Below, piece by piece: positions 9,468 through 19,223 of a DNA stretch of 64,000 nucleotides; positions within the stretch are counted from its first letter, which is position 1, and every line of letters begins with the position of its first letter. Below the pieces are notes generated by a model. That model worked only from the letters and a program-made list of their open reading frames with translations, was not told the DNA's origin and searched no databases. The translations under genes and the position numbers were made by a program. Origin of the DNA: an uncultured Clostridia bacterium (GTDB taxonomy: Bacteria; Bacillota; Clostridia; Oscillospirales; Acutalibacteraceae); the NCBI GenBank assembly GCA_947305745.1, contig CAMZEH010000002.1, forward strand, positions 120,591-184,590, written 5' to 3'.

Positions 9468-10862
9468 TTAGCTTTTTGCGCCTTTCATACCGTAATTCAT
9501 GTAATTCGCGGATATACCCACGAAAAACCAAAATATAAACGAGCAAACCGAATTTACAAACAAAATTTCAGATTCAACTAAACCATAAACCAAAACAGAG
9601 ACAAAAACAAGTACGCAAAGATTCAAAATCGGCGCACTTCTTCTTAGTCCGATTCTTTTATAATTCTCATAAAAATCTACAATTTTCTTTATAAAAAATC
9701 CAAACATACAAACGCTGCCAAGAATTCCGGTATAAAGTGGAATCCCAAACCATACGCTATGCGCACGCTTGTAACCTCTTACGGCCATAAACGTCTCCGG
9801 CATGGCGCTTTTTGCGTAGTCCGTTATGTTCCCGGGAGTCACACCAAAAAGCCAATTCTTTTTGAAAATTTCCCAAGCACTGACCCATATTTTGAATCTT
9901 AAATTTGAAACGTCGTTATTATTTACGTAATCCGAACGCTTACCTATGCGCGAAGCAGAACCATAACGGCTTAAAACCTCAATATCTTTGCTAAGTGACG
10001 GTATAACCGAGAAAAGTTTTGTGATTAAATCCATTGTAAAGAATATAACCAGAGCAAATACTGCCGCTACGCAAAACGATACCAGAATTTTACGAAATCC
10101 TTCAAATTTGAAAAAGTTGCAGCTAAACAAAAACGCCAAAACAAAGCCCAAAAGTAAGCAAACCATATAGCTCCCGCGAGACTCAGAAAGCGAAATGTAT
10201 ACAATTTGAACTGCTATATTTGCTATATTAAAATTTTTATTTAGCGAACCTTTTGGGTTATAAAAAATCTGAAAAATTGAAAATAAAACCGAAGTAACAG
10301 CAACGATAGAAGCACTATTTGGGTTTACAAATACTCCAAAAAGCCTGTTTTCTGTTATCCCCACTCCAACCCAGGAATTTTCTTTAACGTGAAAAACATG
10401 CCCGATTTGCAGTATGGCTGTGAATATCGACAGCAGCGACATCACAAACCAAAAAAGTATAATTATATTCTGCAGTCTCAGAGCCTTACGCATAATAGAA
10501 AAATTATTTTCGCCGCGATAACAAAATCCAACTACGAAAAATGAAATTATAGTCCATATAAGATCTTTCGCGTTTTGAAAAATTCCATATCTGAAATTTA
10601 TCGCAGCGCTTAAAATCAAAGTAAAAAGAAACAAAGCCAGAAGCAAATTATCCGCCAAACGAAAATCTATATCTTTTCTTATAATCTCCAAAAAAAATAA
10701 GCAAAAACCGACAGCCGCCAATCCCGAAAAAACAGCCATATCAATAACAGGCGGCACAAAAGCATACACGCCTATATTTCTAACGCACAGACAAATAAGA
10801 AGCGCAGTTAAATAAACACTGCGAAACTTTTCAATCGGAATCTTACCGATAAGTGCGGTCAT
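9468..10862 (-). CDS. O-antigen ligase/polymerase-like membrane protein
   Basis: Polytopic membrane protein with Wzy/WaaL-like NRLFGVFVNPNSAS and AHSVWFGIPLYTGILG motifs, in a polysaccharide locus. Confidence 0.8.
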   Translation of the reverse strand: MTALIGKIPIEKFRSVYLTALLICLCVRNIGVYAFVPPVIDMAVFSGLAAVGFCLFFLEIIRKDIDFRLADNLLLALFLFTLILSAAINFRYGIFQNAKDLIWTIISFFVVGFCYRGENNFSIMRKALRLQNIIILFWFVMSLLSIFTAILQIGHVFHVKENSWVGVGITENRLFGVFVNPNSASIVAVTSVLFSIFQIFYNPKGSLNKNFNIANIAVQIVYISLSESRGSYMVCLLLGFVLAFLFSCNFFKFEGFRKILVSFCVAAVFALVIFFTMDLITKLFSVIPSLSKDIEVLSRYGSASRIGKRSDYVNNNDVSNLRFKIWVSAWEIFKKNWLFGVTPGNITDYAKSAMPETFMAVRGYKRAHSVWFGIPLYTGILGSVCMFGFFIKKIVDFYENYKRIGLRRSAPILNLCVLVFVSVLVYGLVESEILFVNSVCSFIFWFFVGISANYMNYGMKGAKS

Positions 10863-10886
10863 CAGCTTTTCACTTCCTTAAAAATT

Positions 10887-11957
10887 TTACATTCCGTCTA
10901 TAAGATTACACCATTTTGCAACCACATTTTTGCTGCTGAATTTTTCTATATTGTCGCATGAATGCGCGGAAAAGCTCTTTCTAAGCTCATCGCTTTCGAT
11001 TAAGCAGCATATCTTTTCAGCCATAGCTTTAGTATTATAGCATGGAATTAAATATCCGTCCACACCATCGTTAATAATCTCACCAGGACCCGCATTGCAA
11101 TCGAAACTTACAACAGGCAAACCGCTAATCTTAGCTTCCAAAAGCACTACCGCAAAGCCCTCTCTATATGACGGCAAAACACATATACTATAATCTCTAT
11201 ATTTGCTGCGAACATTAGGGTCCGCCCCCTTTAAAAAAAGATGATTTTGAAGATTTTTTTCGTTTATTTTAGATTTTATCTTTTCAAAATCAGGTCCGTC
11301 GCCGTAGATATCCCACGCCCAGTCGGGGTGCTTCTCAAAGACCGTTTCAGCAACGTCCACAGCCATATCGAACCCTTTTTCGAAGCTAATTCTACCCACC
11401 GAAATTATTCTTTTTTCGGATACGTCACTTTTAAATTCAGGCACATAATCTACAGAATTGTATATTTGCTCTATTTTATCATTTTTTATGCCGAGAGATT
11501 TTTTATAATCGCTCAGCGTCTGTTTTGTCAGCACAACTACCTTATCGCTTATCATACATGCCAATTTTCTGAACAAAACCGATTTTTTGTCACGACCTGC
11601 AAGATTTTCATGATCGCAGAAAACTATTTTTGCTTTTACAAACGGTTTTACCATGCTCACAAGTGGAATAGGCAAGGAACCTGCGATAAACAAAACATCT
11701 ATATGATTTTTACGCAAAAATTTTATGAGCTTCGGAAAAAGCGTAAAAGATTTTCTCGCACGCATATTAAGAGGCATACCAAAACTATGGACTTTAACTT
11801 TTTCGTCCACATTGTAGCTATGATTTTTCGGCACTTCACAAAGCGACAAAAGATGCGTTTCGTACTTCTCGCAAAGGCTGTTTGCAAGAGATATCGTTAC
11901 TCTCTGGCAACCGCCTATCGTAAACAAGCCGAAACCTATAAAACAAATTTTTTTCAT
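10887..11957 (-). CDS. Glycosyltransferase family 4
   Basis: GGCQRVTISLANSL, VGRISFEKGFDMAVDVAE, LPSYREGFAVVLLEAKISGLPVVSFDCNAGPGEII. Confidence 0.92.
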   Translation of the reverse strand: MKKICFIGFGLFTIGGCQRVTISLANSLCEKYETHLLSLCEVPKNHSYNVDEKVKVHSFGMPLNMRARKSFTLFPKLIKFLRKNHIDVLFIAGSLPIPLVSMVKPFVKAKIVFCDHENLAGRDKKSVLFRKLACMISDKVVVLTKQTLSDYKKSLGIKNDKIEQIYNSVDYVPEFKSDVSEKRIISVGRISFEKGFDMAVDVAETVFEKHPDWAWDIYGDGPDFEKIKSKINEKNLQNHLFLKGADPNVRSKYRDYSICVLPSYREGFAVVLLEAKISGLPVVSFDCNAGPGEIINDGVDGYLIPCYNTKAMAEKICCLIESDELRKSFSAHSCDNIEKFSSKNVVAKWCNLIDGM

Positions 11958-11980
11958 TCAAAAACTCCCTAATTTGAAGG

Positions 11981-12997
11981 CTATAAATTCCACTTAAAAA
12001 CCGTCTTAAACGGCGTATTTAAATCACTTCGGAATACTCTGTGTATGTCGTCGATAGTGTTTACAGGCGAATCTTCATAAATAATCCTATTTATTCTTTT
12101 TGCGAAAGTTTCATCCTCCATATGTTTCACAGCGTTTTCAAAATCTACTCTTCCGGAACGGCTACAGCCCACAAAAGTTAAACCTTTTTCCAAGATATCA
12201 CGAGTATTTATCCCGACTTTATTCTCGCTGACGCCCAAAAGCATTACACTTCCTTGAGGATTAATATATCTTATTATGTCATCTATCGCATAATAACTGC
12301 CCTCGCCTCCCGCACATTCAAAAGCATGGTCGACATTAAAATCTTTTGGCAATTCGCCTGCAAAAAAAGTATTATCTGCAAACGTAAATTGCGAGAGTTT
12401 ATAAGCGTCCTTCCCAATTACCGATAATTTAATTTTCGGGAATGCATTTTTAATTATACAAGCCAAAGCGTAAGCAAGACTACCGTCGCCCCATATTCCT
12501 ATCGAATTTCTTATATTATGCGCCATTTCGGTAAATCTTTTTACAGCGTGTACGGCAACGCTTACAAATTCCGTTATCGCCATATGACTGTCTTTAGTGG
12601 ATTTATAGGGTACTACTCTATCCACGGGCAAATTAACAAACTCTCTCATAAATCCGTCATATCCACTCGAACGAAATCCTGAGCCTTTTGCATAGTTCTC
12701 GTATATCGTATCATTTGGCTCCTTTGGCGGAATATTCGGTATCATAACTACTTTCTGCCCTGTCGGATATGTTCCGGTCGGGTCATGCACTACCTCCCCG
12801 ACGCACTCATGAATAAGCGCCATGGGAAGTTTACTGCTCATCTTATTAAAATCTCTTTTGCCGAAGTAATACCGCTGATCCGCATGACAAATCGCCATGT
12901 ACGTCGGTTTGACTATTACTTCGTCTTCAAGGTGTACATCTTCATATTTTATCGAGATAATTCCCGGTCTCACCAGCTGATAGACGTAGTTAATCAC
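11981..12997 (-). CDS. tarJ: Ribitol-5-phosphate dehydrogenase-like alcohol dehydrogenase (TarJ-like)
   Basis: MDR fold, TarJ-like N-terminus MINYVYQLVRPGIISIKYEDV...CHADQRYYFGKRD; overlaps an IspD/TarI-type gene. Confidence 0.85.
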   Translation of the reverse strand: MINYVYQLVRPGIISIKYEDVHLEDEVIVKPTYMAICHADQRYYFGKRDFNKMSSKLPMALIHECVGEVVHDPTGTYPTGQKVVMIPNIPPKEPNDTIYENYAKGSGFRSSGYDGFMREFVNLPVDRVVPYKSTKDSHMAITEFVSVAVHAVKRFTEMAHNIRNSIGIWGDGSLAYALACIIKNAFPKIKLSVIGKDAYKLSQFTFADNTFFAGELPKDFNVDHAFECAGGEGSYYAIDDIIRYINPQGSVMLLGVSENKVGINTRDILEKGLTFVGCSRSGRVDFENAVKHMEDETFAKRINRIIYEDSPVNTIDDIHRVFRSDLNTPFKTVFKWNL

Positions 12998-13710
12998 TCA
13001 GGCATACCCCCAAGAATAGCTTCCGCTATTTTATAATCGCTCACGGTTGTAATTTTTATGTTGAAAGTGTCTCCCATAACAAGTTCCACAGGTTCGTTTC
13101 TCGCCACAAAAACTCCACATGCGTCCGTCATCTGTGATTTTTCTTCTTCGCTCAAATCAAGATATAATTTTTTTAATTTTTTAATATCAAAACTTTGCGG
13201 AGTTTGTCCTTGATAAAGATATTTCCTATTCGGTACGGCTGTTATTAACTTTCCGTCTTTTGATTCCACTATCGTATCAACTGCGGGTATTACGGTATCG
13301 CACGCACCGCAGTTCTTTGCCGCTTCTATGTTTTCGTTTATCATCCTGAGTGTCAAGAACGGTCTTACCGCATCATGCGTTACAATTATATCCCCGTCAC
13401 GTACTTCGCCGCGTTTTTCAATGGCACTTATTATGTTAAATATCGTAGAATTTCTGTCCGCTCCGCCCGGTGTAATCACTATTTTTTCATTTTTTAGTCC
13501 ATATTTTTCTATAAGTTCTTCGGCATACTGCGTCCAATCTTTATGCACTCCCAGATATATATAATCAAATTTATCGCACATCAAAAACTTTTCAAGCGTG
13601 TGAATAATTATGGGTTTTTTGCTTTCTCCGAGCGGTAAAAACTGTTTCGGAAGACCCGAAAGATTCATCCTATTTCCTACTCCGCCCGCTACTATCGCTC
13701 CAAATATCAT
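12994..13710 (-). CDS. tarI: IspD/TarI-family cytidylyltransferase (D-ribitol-5-phosphate cytidylyltransferase likely)
   Basis: AIVAGGVGNRMNLSGLPKQFLPLGESKKPIIIHTLEKF, THDAVRPF; paired with tarJ-like gene. Confidence 0.87.
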   Translation of the reverse strand: MIFGAIVAGGVGNRMNLSGLPKQFLPLGESKKPIIIHTLEKFLMCDKFDYIYLGVHKDWTQYAEELIEKYGLKNEKIVITPGGADRNSTIFNIISAIEKRGEVRDGDIIVTHDAVRPFLTLRMINENIEAAKNCGACDTVIPAVDTIVESKDGKLITAVPNRKYLYQGQTPQSFDIKKLKKLYLDLSEEEKSQMTDACGVFVARNEPVELVMGDTFNIKITTVSDYKIAEAILGGMPE

Positions 13711-13730
13711 TTTATATTCCTCCGTTATTG

Positions 13731-14648
13731 TTAGTCTTTTTCGCCTTTTTCCAAATCGATATACATTATATCATGATGCGGAATTTGTTTCACCTTCGGC
13801 GGCAGTTTCATATAATCTCCGAACGCTATCCTTAAATATTCATCGTATCCCATAGGCAAAGGCTCCGCTCGCCCTTCGAACTCTTTATACACAGCGCTTT
13901 CAAAGATATGCTTTGGATATTTATTTTTCATGTAGTGCGGTCCCGAACAGAGCTCTGTTATATATTCGCTTTCGGAAATTTTATATTTAGTCATCTGTTT
14001 TTCGGCAAATTTCCAAATTTTGTATTTTAGTTTGTCGCCCGGGACAAGCGCAAGCATTATTTTGCAGACAAGTGCCATAAATTTTCCGTGGTTTACCGGT
14101 ACCATTTTCGAACAGTAAAGCGAAAAAATCATACTCCATAGCATTTGTAATTTGCGTTTGATACCGTTGGGCGCGCAGCCGTCGAGCGGTATTATATCTA
14201 TCATTACGCCTTTTGCGCCGTCTTTACCTTTTTGCCACGGACGTATAAGCGTTGTATTATTATCGGTTATCGTCGTCATGATGTTGCCCATAAATTTGTC
14301 TTTTGTGGTTCGATTACAGGAATATCTTTTTTTATCTGCGTACTTTTCCCAAAGTTTTGGCAGCTTTTCGTAATCTTCTCGCGGCATAAATACATCTACA
14401 TCATCGTCCCACGGGATAAACCCTTTATGCCTAATCGCCCCAATACAGCAGCCACCGCAAAAATAGCAGAGCAAGCCGTGTTCATTACAAAATTCTTTGA
14501 AATATTCAAAAATTTCAAGCCCTTTAAGTTGCAATTTGCGCAGCTGCTCGTCGCTTAATTTTAAAATCTCATCGTGATTAGAATTCATAATTTTATCACC
14601 ACTTATAATTCCAAAATTTGAATATTCCTGCCCAAAAACCCAGTCCAT
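13731..14648 (-). CDS. LicD family phosphotransferase
   Basis: LSDEQLRKLQLKGLEIFEYFKEFCNEHGLLCYFCGGCCIGAIRHKGFIPWDDDVDVFMPREDYEKL; likely start at the internal MNSNHDEILKL. Confidence 0.92.
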   Translation of the reverse strand: MDWVFGQEYSNFGIISGDKIMNSNHDEILKLSDEQLRKLQLKGLEIFEYFKEFCNEHGLLCYFCGGCCIGAIRHKGFIPWDDDVDVFMPREDYEKLPKLWEKYADKKRYSCNRTTKDKFMGNIMTTITDNNTTLIRPWQKGKDGAKGVMIDIIPLDGCAPNGIKRKLQMLWSMIFSLYCSKMVPVNHGKFMALVCKIMLALVPGDKLKYKIWKFAEKQMTKYKISESEYITELCSGPHYMKNKYPKHIFESAVYKEFEGRAEPLPMGYDEYLRIAFGDYMKLPPKVKQIPHHDIMYIDLEKGEKD

Positions 14649-15597
14649 ACGAAATATGCAAAATCAGATGTGCGTACATTAGCCCGAGTTTATTTAAAAA
14701 TCCTCGTACGTGCTTTGACCTGAATGAAAAATAGGCATTAAGCAGGAGATAAAGCGCCATCACGCTTAGAAATATTCCCGCGACAATCGGCGTCATAAGT
14801 GATAAAACGCCAAAAATTATAATAAAAGCAACAAACATCATCGGCACAAGGTGAGCTATTCTCGAAGGCTTTTTATGCTTTTTAACCACAGCTACTTTCC
14901 ACTTTCCGTACTCAAAATATTGCTCAAAAAGCTTTCTAAAACTATCTCTCGGATAATATATACTCCTAATTTTCGGCGTAACAAATATTTTCCCGCCGCT
15001 TTCGGTAATTCTGAAATTCAAATCATCGTCCTCACTGCGTGGCAATCTTTCGTCATACATTCCAAGCTTTAAAAGCGTTTCTTTTTTGTACGTACCCCAA
15101 GCCACAGTATCCGCATAACCTTCGTAATTTTCGTCGTAATGCTTGCTTCCGCCCAGCGCAAACGGCGAATGATACGATGCGGCTATGATTTTTTGAATTT
15201 TGCTTTTGCCACGCACCACAGTCGTTCCTCCGACGTTTTCTGCATCTGTTTTTTCGGAATATTCCACGCATTTTGAAATATAATCTTCCGCATACTCAGC
15301 GTGCGCGTCCATTCTCACAATATAATATCCGCTCGCGTTTTTTACCCCGGTATTCATTGCATACTGCACAGTCTTTTTCGGATTTTCAATAATTTTTATA
15401 TATTTGTATTTTTCTACATATTCCTTTATAATTTCTTGTGTGCCATCGCTTGAATCACCATCAACAAGGAGTATTTCTAGATTTTCTTTGGGATAATCTT
15501 GCTTAAGCAGAGAATCCAAACATTTTTTTATATATCTTGCCTCGTTTAAAATCGGTATTATCACCGAAACTTGCTTATTTTCCATATCTATCTCCAA
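14596..15597 (-). CDS. Glycosyltransferase family 2
   Basis: VSVIIPILNEARYIKKCLDSLLKQDYP...LLVDGDSSDGT...RMDAHAEY. Confidence 0.93.
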   Translation of the reverse strand: MEIDMENKQVSVIIPILNEARYIKKCLDSLLKQDYPKENLEILLVDGDSSDGTQEIIKEYVEKYKYIKIIENPKKTVQYAMNTGVKNASGYYIVRMDAHAEYAEDYISKCVEYSEKTDAENVGGTTVVRGKSKIQKIIAASYHSPFALGGSKHYDENYEGYADTVAWGTYKKETLLKLGMYDERLPRSEDDDLNFRITESGGKIFVTPKIRSIYYPRDSFRKLFEQYFEYGKWKVAVVKKHKKPSRIAHLVPMMFVAFIIIFGVLSLMTPIVAGIFLSVMALYLLLNAYFSFRSKHVRGFLNKLGLMYAHLILHISYGLGFWAGIFKFWNYKW

Positions 15598-15905
15598 AAA
15601 TTCAAAATATTAAAAATTGTTTTTTCAGCTTATAGTATTATTACACATTATAAATGTAAAATCTACCAAATTGAACTCAAGCTAAAATCAAAATTTCAAA
15701 TTTCGATATGAAAATTCAAAAAAATATAAAAAAATATCTTGACAATAATTTTAAATGTGATATATAATGTCTTGTATGTATTTGTAAGTTCAAAAAGAAT
15801 TGAGTGTAATTTTTATATATATTAATTTTGCTTTGATTTGATTTTGAGCATTCAGTACATAATATATAAACATAATATATAAATAAAAAGATTGGAGGGA
15901 AACAA

Positions 15906-16181
15906 GTGGCCGAAGAAATAAAATTAGAAGAAAATGCTGTTTCTGAAGCAGTGACCGAAAAAAACAACTCGGAAGTGCGTGAAAACAGCGAAACTCATGA
16001 ACCGAGAAAAATCGAAAATCTCGAAAAAGCTTTGAGAGTCTTCAAACGAAAAAGCGCAGGAATAATTTCTGAAGTAAGAAAAAGAGAAGCCTATGATTCG
16101 CCCTCCGTTAAACGCAAAAAGAAATCCAAGGAAGCGCGAAGGAAAAAGAAAATTGGCAACAAATTCGGAAATCGTTATTAA
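15906..16181 (+). CDS. rpsU: Ribosomal protein bS21 with N-terminal extension
   Basis: GTG start after ggaggg RBS; C-terminal [45 protein letters not shown] matches bS21. Confidence 0.88.
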   Translation: MAEEIKLEENAVSEAVTEKNNSEVRENSETHEPRKIENLEKALRVFKRKSAGIISEVRKREAYDSPSVKRKKKSKEARRKKKIGNKFGNRY

Positions 16182-16246
16182 TTCTGATAGTTTCTTCCCC
16201 TCGTATACATTTCGAGGGGTTTTGATATTATATGTGGAGGATATTC

Positions 16247-16768
16247 ATGGCAATTTTCAGCCCCAGCTATTTCGTAAGTTCCGTTTTGGAAATTACACCC
16301 GAAATCCTTAAAAAAAATAATATAAAATCTATTTTTATTGATATAGACGACACCTTGACGGCTCACGGTTCGCCAAGCATAGACAAAAAAATAACCGATT
16401 GGATAAATTTAATAACATCAAGCGGCATAAAAATTATACTGGTTTCGAATAATTTTAAAAAAAGAGTTCAGAAATTCGCAGATAAAGTTTCTCTACCGTT
16501 TGTATATTTCAGCTGTAAACCATTGCCGATAGGTTTTTTCTGGGCACTTCGCAAAACTGGTACGCAAAAACGTGAAGCCGTTATACTGGGCGACCAACTT
16601 TTTACCGACGTTCTCGGTGCAAATTTGTACGGAATAAGGTCAATCTTGGTCGAGCCGAGAAGCAAAAGCAAAACTTTGACGCTGAAAATAAAAAGATTAA
16701 TTGAAAAACCTATACGAAAACGACTACTAAAAACAAATTTTTACGACAGCGAGAAAGTGAGGAATTAA
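16247..16768 (+). CDS. yqeG: YqeG family HAD IIIA-type phosphatase
   Basis: FIDIDDTLTAHGS, LVSNNFKKRV, GDQLFTDVLGANLYG; ATG at 16247 preceded by gtggagg (ORF-track start 16232 is upstream of the RBS). Confidence 0.88.
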   Translation: MAIFSPSYFVSSVLEITPEILKKNNIKSIFIDIDDTLTAHGSPSIDKKITDWINLITSSGIKIILVSNNFKKRVQKFADKVSLPFVYFSCKPLPIGFFWALRKTGTQKREAVILGDQLFTDVLGANLYGIRSILVEPRSKSKTLTLKIKRLIEKPIRKRLLKTNFYDSEKVRN

Positions 16769-16769
16769 A

Positions 16770-17207
16770 ATGAAAAAGAAAAATATTCTTATACTATTAG
16801 GTCCAAACTTAAATCTTATGGGAGTACGTGAAAAAAGCATGTACGGCGAAGAAACCGCCGAGAGCATAAAAGAACAGATCATTACTCTTGGGGAAGAACT
16901 TGGTCTTGAGTGTGAAGTATTTCAATCCAATTGGGAAGGTGCGCTTATCGATAAAATTCATGAAGGCAAAGACAGCTACGACGGAGCCATAATAAACGCC
17001 GGTGCGCTTGCACATTACAGCTATGCGCTCAGAGATGCAATTTCTTTTTCGAGAATGCCGTTTGTCGAAGCGCACATGACAAATATTTCCAGCCGTGAAG
17101 AATTCAGGAGACACAGCGTAATTTCGGAAGTATGTGCGGGATATATATCGGGTTTTGGCAAAAATAGCTATTTTTTGGCTCTGAGAGCAATAAAAGAACT
17201 GATATAA
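16770..17207 (+). CDS. aroQ: Type II 3-dehydroquinate dehydratase
   Basis: ILLGPNLNLMGVREKSMYG, INAGALAHYSYALRDAI, VEAHMTNISSREEFRRHS. Confidence 0.96.
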   Translation: MKKKNILILLGPNLNLMGVREKSMYGEETAESIKEQIITLGEELGLECEVFQSNWEGALIDKIHEGKDSYDGAIINAGALAHYSYALRDAISFSRMPFVEAHMTNISSREEFRRHSVISEVCAGYISGFGKNSYFLALRAIKELI

Positions 17208-17274
17208 TGGCAGATTGAAAATACCTTTATAAAATTATATAATGTAATGTATTAATAATTATGAGGTGATTACA

Positions 17275-17553
17275 ATGAGCGACGGAATGAAAGACAGAAT
17301 GAGCGAAAAGACGATGACTTTTTCTCTGAGTGGAGAAGACAAAAGTGTAAAAATGAAAACTATACTTTCGCACATTTATAATTCGCTTGCGCAAAAAGGT
17401 TATGACCCCGTTAATCAGATCGCCGGATACATAGTTTCAGAAGACCCAACATATATCACCACGCATAACGACGCGCGAAAAGCGGCGCAAAAACTCGATC
17501 GTGACGAACTTTTGAAGGCTATGATCAAAGAATATTTAAGCCACCCGGCATAA
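17275..17553 (+). CDS. ireB: IreB family regulatory phosphoprotein (UPF0297)
   Basis: KTMTFSLSGEDKSVKMKTILSHIYNSLAQKGYDPVNQIAGYIVSEDPTYITTHNDARKAAQKLDRDELLKAMIKEYL. Confidence 0.94.
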   Translation: MSDGMKDRMSEKTMTFSLSGEDKSVKMKTILSHIYNSLAQKGYDPVNQIAGYIVSEDPTYITTHNDARKAAQKLDRDELLKAMIKEYLSHPA

Positions 17554-17565
17554 AAATACATCTGC

Positions 17566-17597
17566 CCTGAGATAAATTATCTCAGGAGTTTTTTATT
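17566..17597. terminator. Intrinsic terminator between convergent genes
   Basis: cctgagataaattatctcagg hairpin, T tract. Confidence 0.8.
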
Positions 17598-18162
17598 TTA
17601 TAGAATCCAAAATACCTTTCATTTTTATGTTTTCTTTTCTGGCGATCAAAACCGAATATTCCACAATAAGCCTAAGCTGCGGGCAAAGCCTGTATCTTAA
17701 CACGTTTTGATTTAACGAAACGCAAAAATTATTGTACTCAGTCATAAATTTCAGAAAAAATATATTCACATTACGATATATTCCCATATTTTTTTTAAAG
17801 ATAGCACCGTAATCTTCACATATTCTCCCGAATCTGCTTTTGTAATTTGTAATCCCCGCAGGACAATTTTTGAAACTACCACAAAATTTTTCTATCTTTT
17901 GAACGTCCCTAATAATTTCGCATCTCTTTTCTGAAATCTCCGAAGCACTACTGAAAACAGGTCTGAAATTAGTACATATCGCTGTGGTTTTAGAAATTTT
18001 TTCGGCTACTCTCTGAAAAATTAAGAATTGATTTATAAAATCCTCAGATATACTGCAAGTGCTTTTTAAAACCTTCAGATCCAAAAACATATCATTTAAA
18101 ATTTTTTGAATACCGTAAATATAACTGCCACATAAAAAGTTTTTACCGCTATTGTTTATCAT
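17593..18162 (-). CDS. Hypothetical protein, 189 aa, Cys-containing, no recognised domain
   Basis: Long ORF with typical upstream non-coding spacer and downstream terminator; no recognised family. Confidence 0.6.
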   Translation of the reverse strand: MINNSGKNFLCGSYIYGIQKILNDMFLDLKVLKSTCSISEDFINQFLIFQRVAEKISKTTAICTNFRPVFSSASEISEKRCEIIRDVQKIEKFCGSFKNCPAGITNYKSRFGRICEDYGAIFKKNMGIYRNVNIFFLKFMTEYNNFCVSLNQNVLRYRLCPQLRLIVEYSVLIARKENIKMKGILDSIK

Positions 18163-18252
18163 CTTAATTCCCCCGTAATTATATACACTATAATATTCTA
18201 AAAAAATAAAATGGTTTATCGGGAATCAATTCTAAAATTATAAAATAAAACT

Positions 18253-18274
18253 CCTCGCCAAATGTTTGGCGAGG
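18253..18274 (-). terminator. Intrinsic terminator of DUF4352-type gene
   Basis: cctcgccaaatgtttggcgagg perfect hairpin. Confidence 0.8.
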
Positions 18275-18295
18275 ATTAAGTATGTAATAATACTC

Positions 18296-19042
18296 CTAAA
18301 GTCTAATTTCAATCTGCTTATTTGCTACGGAACTGAGCTTATAAATAAGTTTTAAATTTTGGTCGCTTTTCGGTACCTCAAATACCAAAGAGCCTGTTTT
18401 GCTTCCATTAGGTGCAAGCTGAGCACTATCAAATTTATCGTCTAGAGCATAAGTCGGACTTTTTGGATAGCTAGCAGAACCGTTACCGTCCTGAACTTTG
18501 AAATCATATGAATTTACATTTATATTTCCACTTGACTTATTTTCAAGCTTTAAAGTTACCTTTATAAATTCGTTTCCCGAACCGGGTGCCATGTATTTGT
18601 TTCCGGTACTGTAATTCCTTTGTACATTTGTGACCGTCAGCGCGTGATTATTTACCATGACGGTTTCCCCTACTTTATATTCTTTATTATCATTACCCGA
18701 GATTATGCTACTGACACCGGCACTCTGAGAAGCACTGCCAAAACTTCCGTTATTTACCGCGCTAAAAACAATTGCATTTATACCGAAGGCAAGTATCAAC
18801 GAAATCAAGCTGACAGACATCCCTATTATTGGCAGTGACAAAAGAGTGGTTTTCTTTAGTATTACAAAAACCAGAGAAATTATCCCCATTACCATTGCTG
18901 CAAATCCCAAAACTATTGACGTAATGTTAAGAAGTGGAATCCAGCTTCCGATAAGAGAAATGCCTGCAAAGACAACAGATAAAATTCCTAGAACATTTTT
19001 TGATGGTTTCTTCTCAGTCACCATCTCATTTGAATTTTTCAT
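18296..19042 (-). CDS. Membrane-anchored DUF4352-type (telomeric repeat-binding factor 2-like Ig fold) protein
   Basis: N-terminal hydrophobic DUF4190-like segments, then DNKEYKVGETVMVNNHALTVTNVQRN...GNEFIKVTLKLENKSSGNINVNSYDFKVQDGNG. Confidence 0.8.
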   Translation of the reverse strand: MKNSNEMVTEKKPSKNVLGILSVVFAGISLIGSWIPLLNITSIVLGFAAMVMGIISLVFVILKKTTLLSLPIIGMSVSLISLILAFGINAIVFSAVNNGSFGSASQSAGVSSIISGNDNKEYKVGETVMVNNHALTVTNVQRNYSTGNKYMAPGSGNEFIKVTLKLENKSSGNINVNSYDFKVQDGNGSASYPKSPTYALDDKFDSAQLAPNGSKTGSLVFEVPKSDQNLKLIYKLSSVANKQIEIRL

Positions 19043-19145
19043 AGTAAAAACCTCCCTAAAAAATAATATTTTATATAATGTTATGACAAAAAATATTAAA
19101 TGTCAAGCATAAATATAAAATATTTATATTTTTGTCAAAAAATAC

Positions 19146-19174
19146 TTGACATTTTTTTATGCATAATATACAAT
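19146..19174 (+). promoter_or_regulatory. Sigma-A-type promoter for 893-aa secreted protein
   Basis: TTGACA-N17-TACAAT. Confidence 0.75.
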
Positions 19175-19223
19175 ATTCCCGTGGCATCCCCAAATATTAT
19201 AAGTATAAAATGGAGGTAATATT

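Noticed and set aside
11241-11972. 243-aa plus-strand ORF
   Set aside because: Antisense to the GT4 glycosyltransferase; aromatic/His-rich shadow translation.
15716-15967. 83-aa minus-strand ORF
   Set aside because: Antisense to the rpsU upstream region; no RBS and AT-driven composition.
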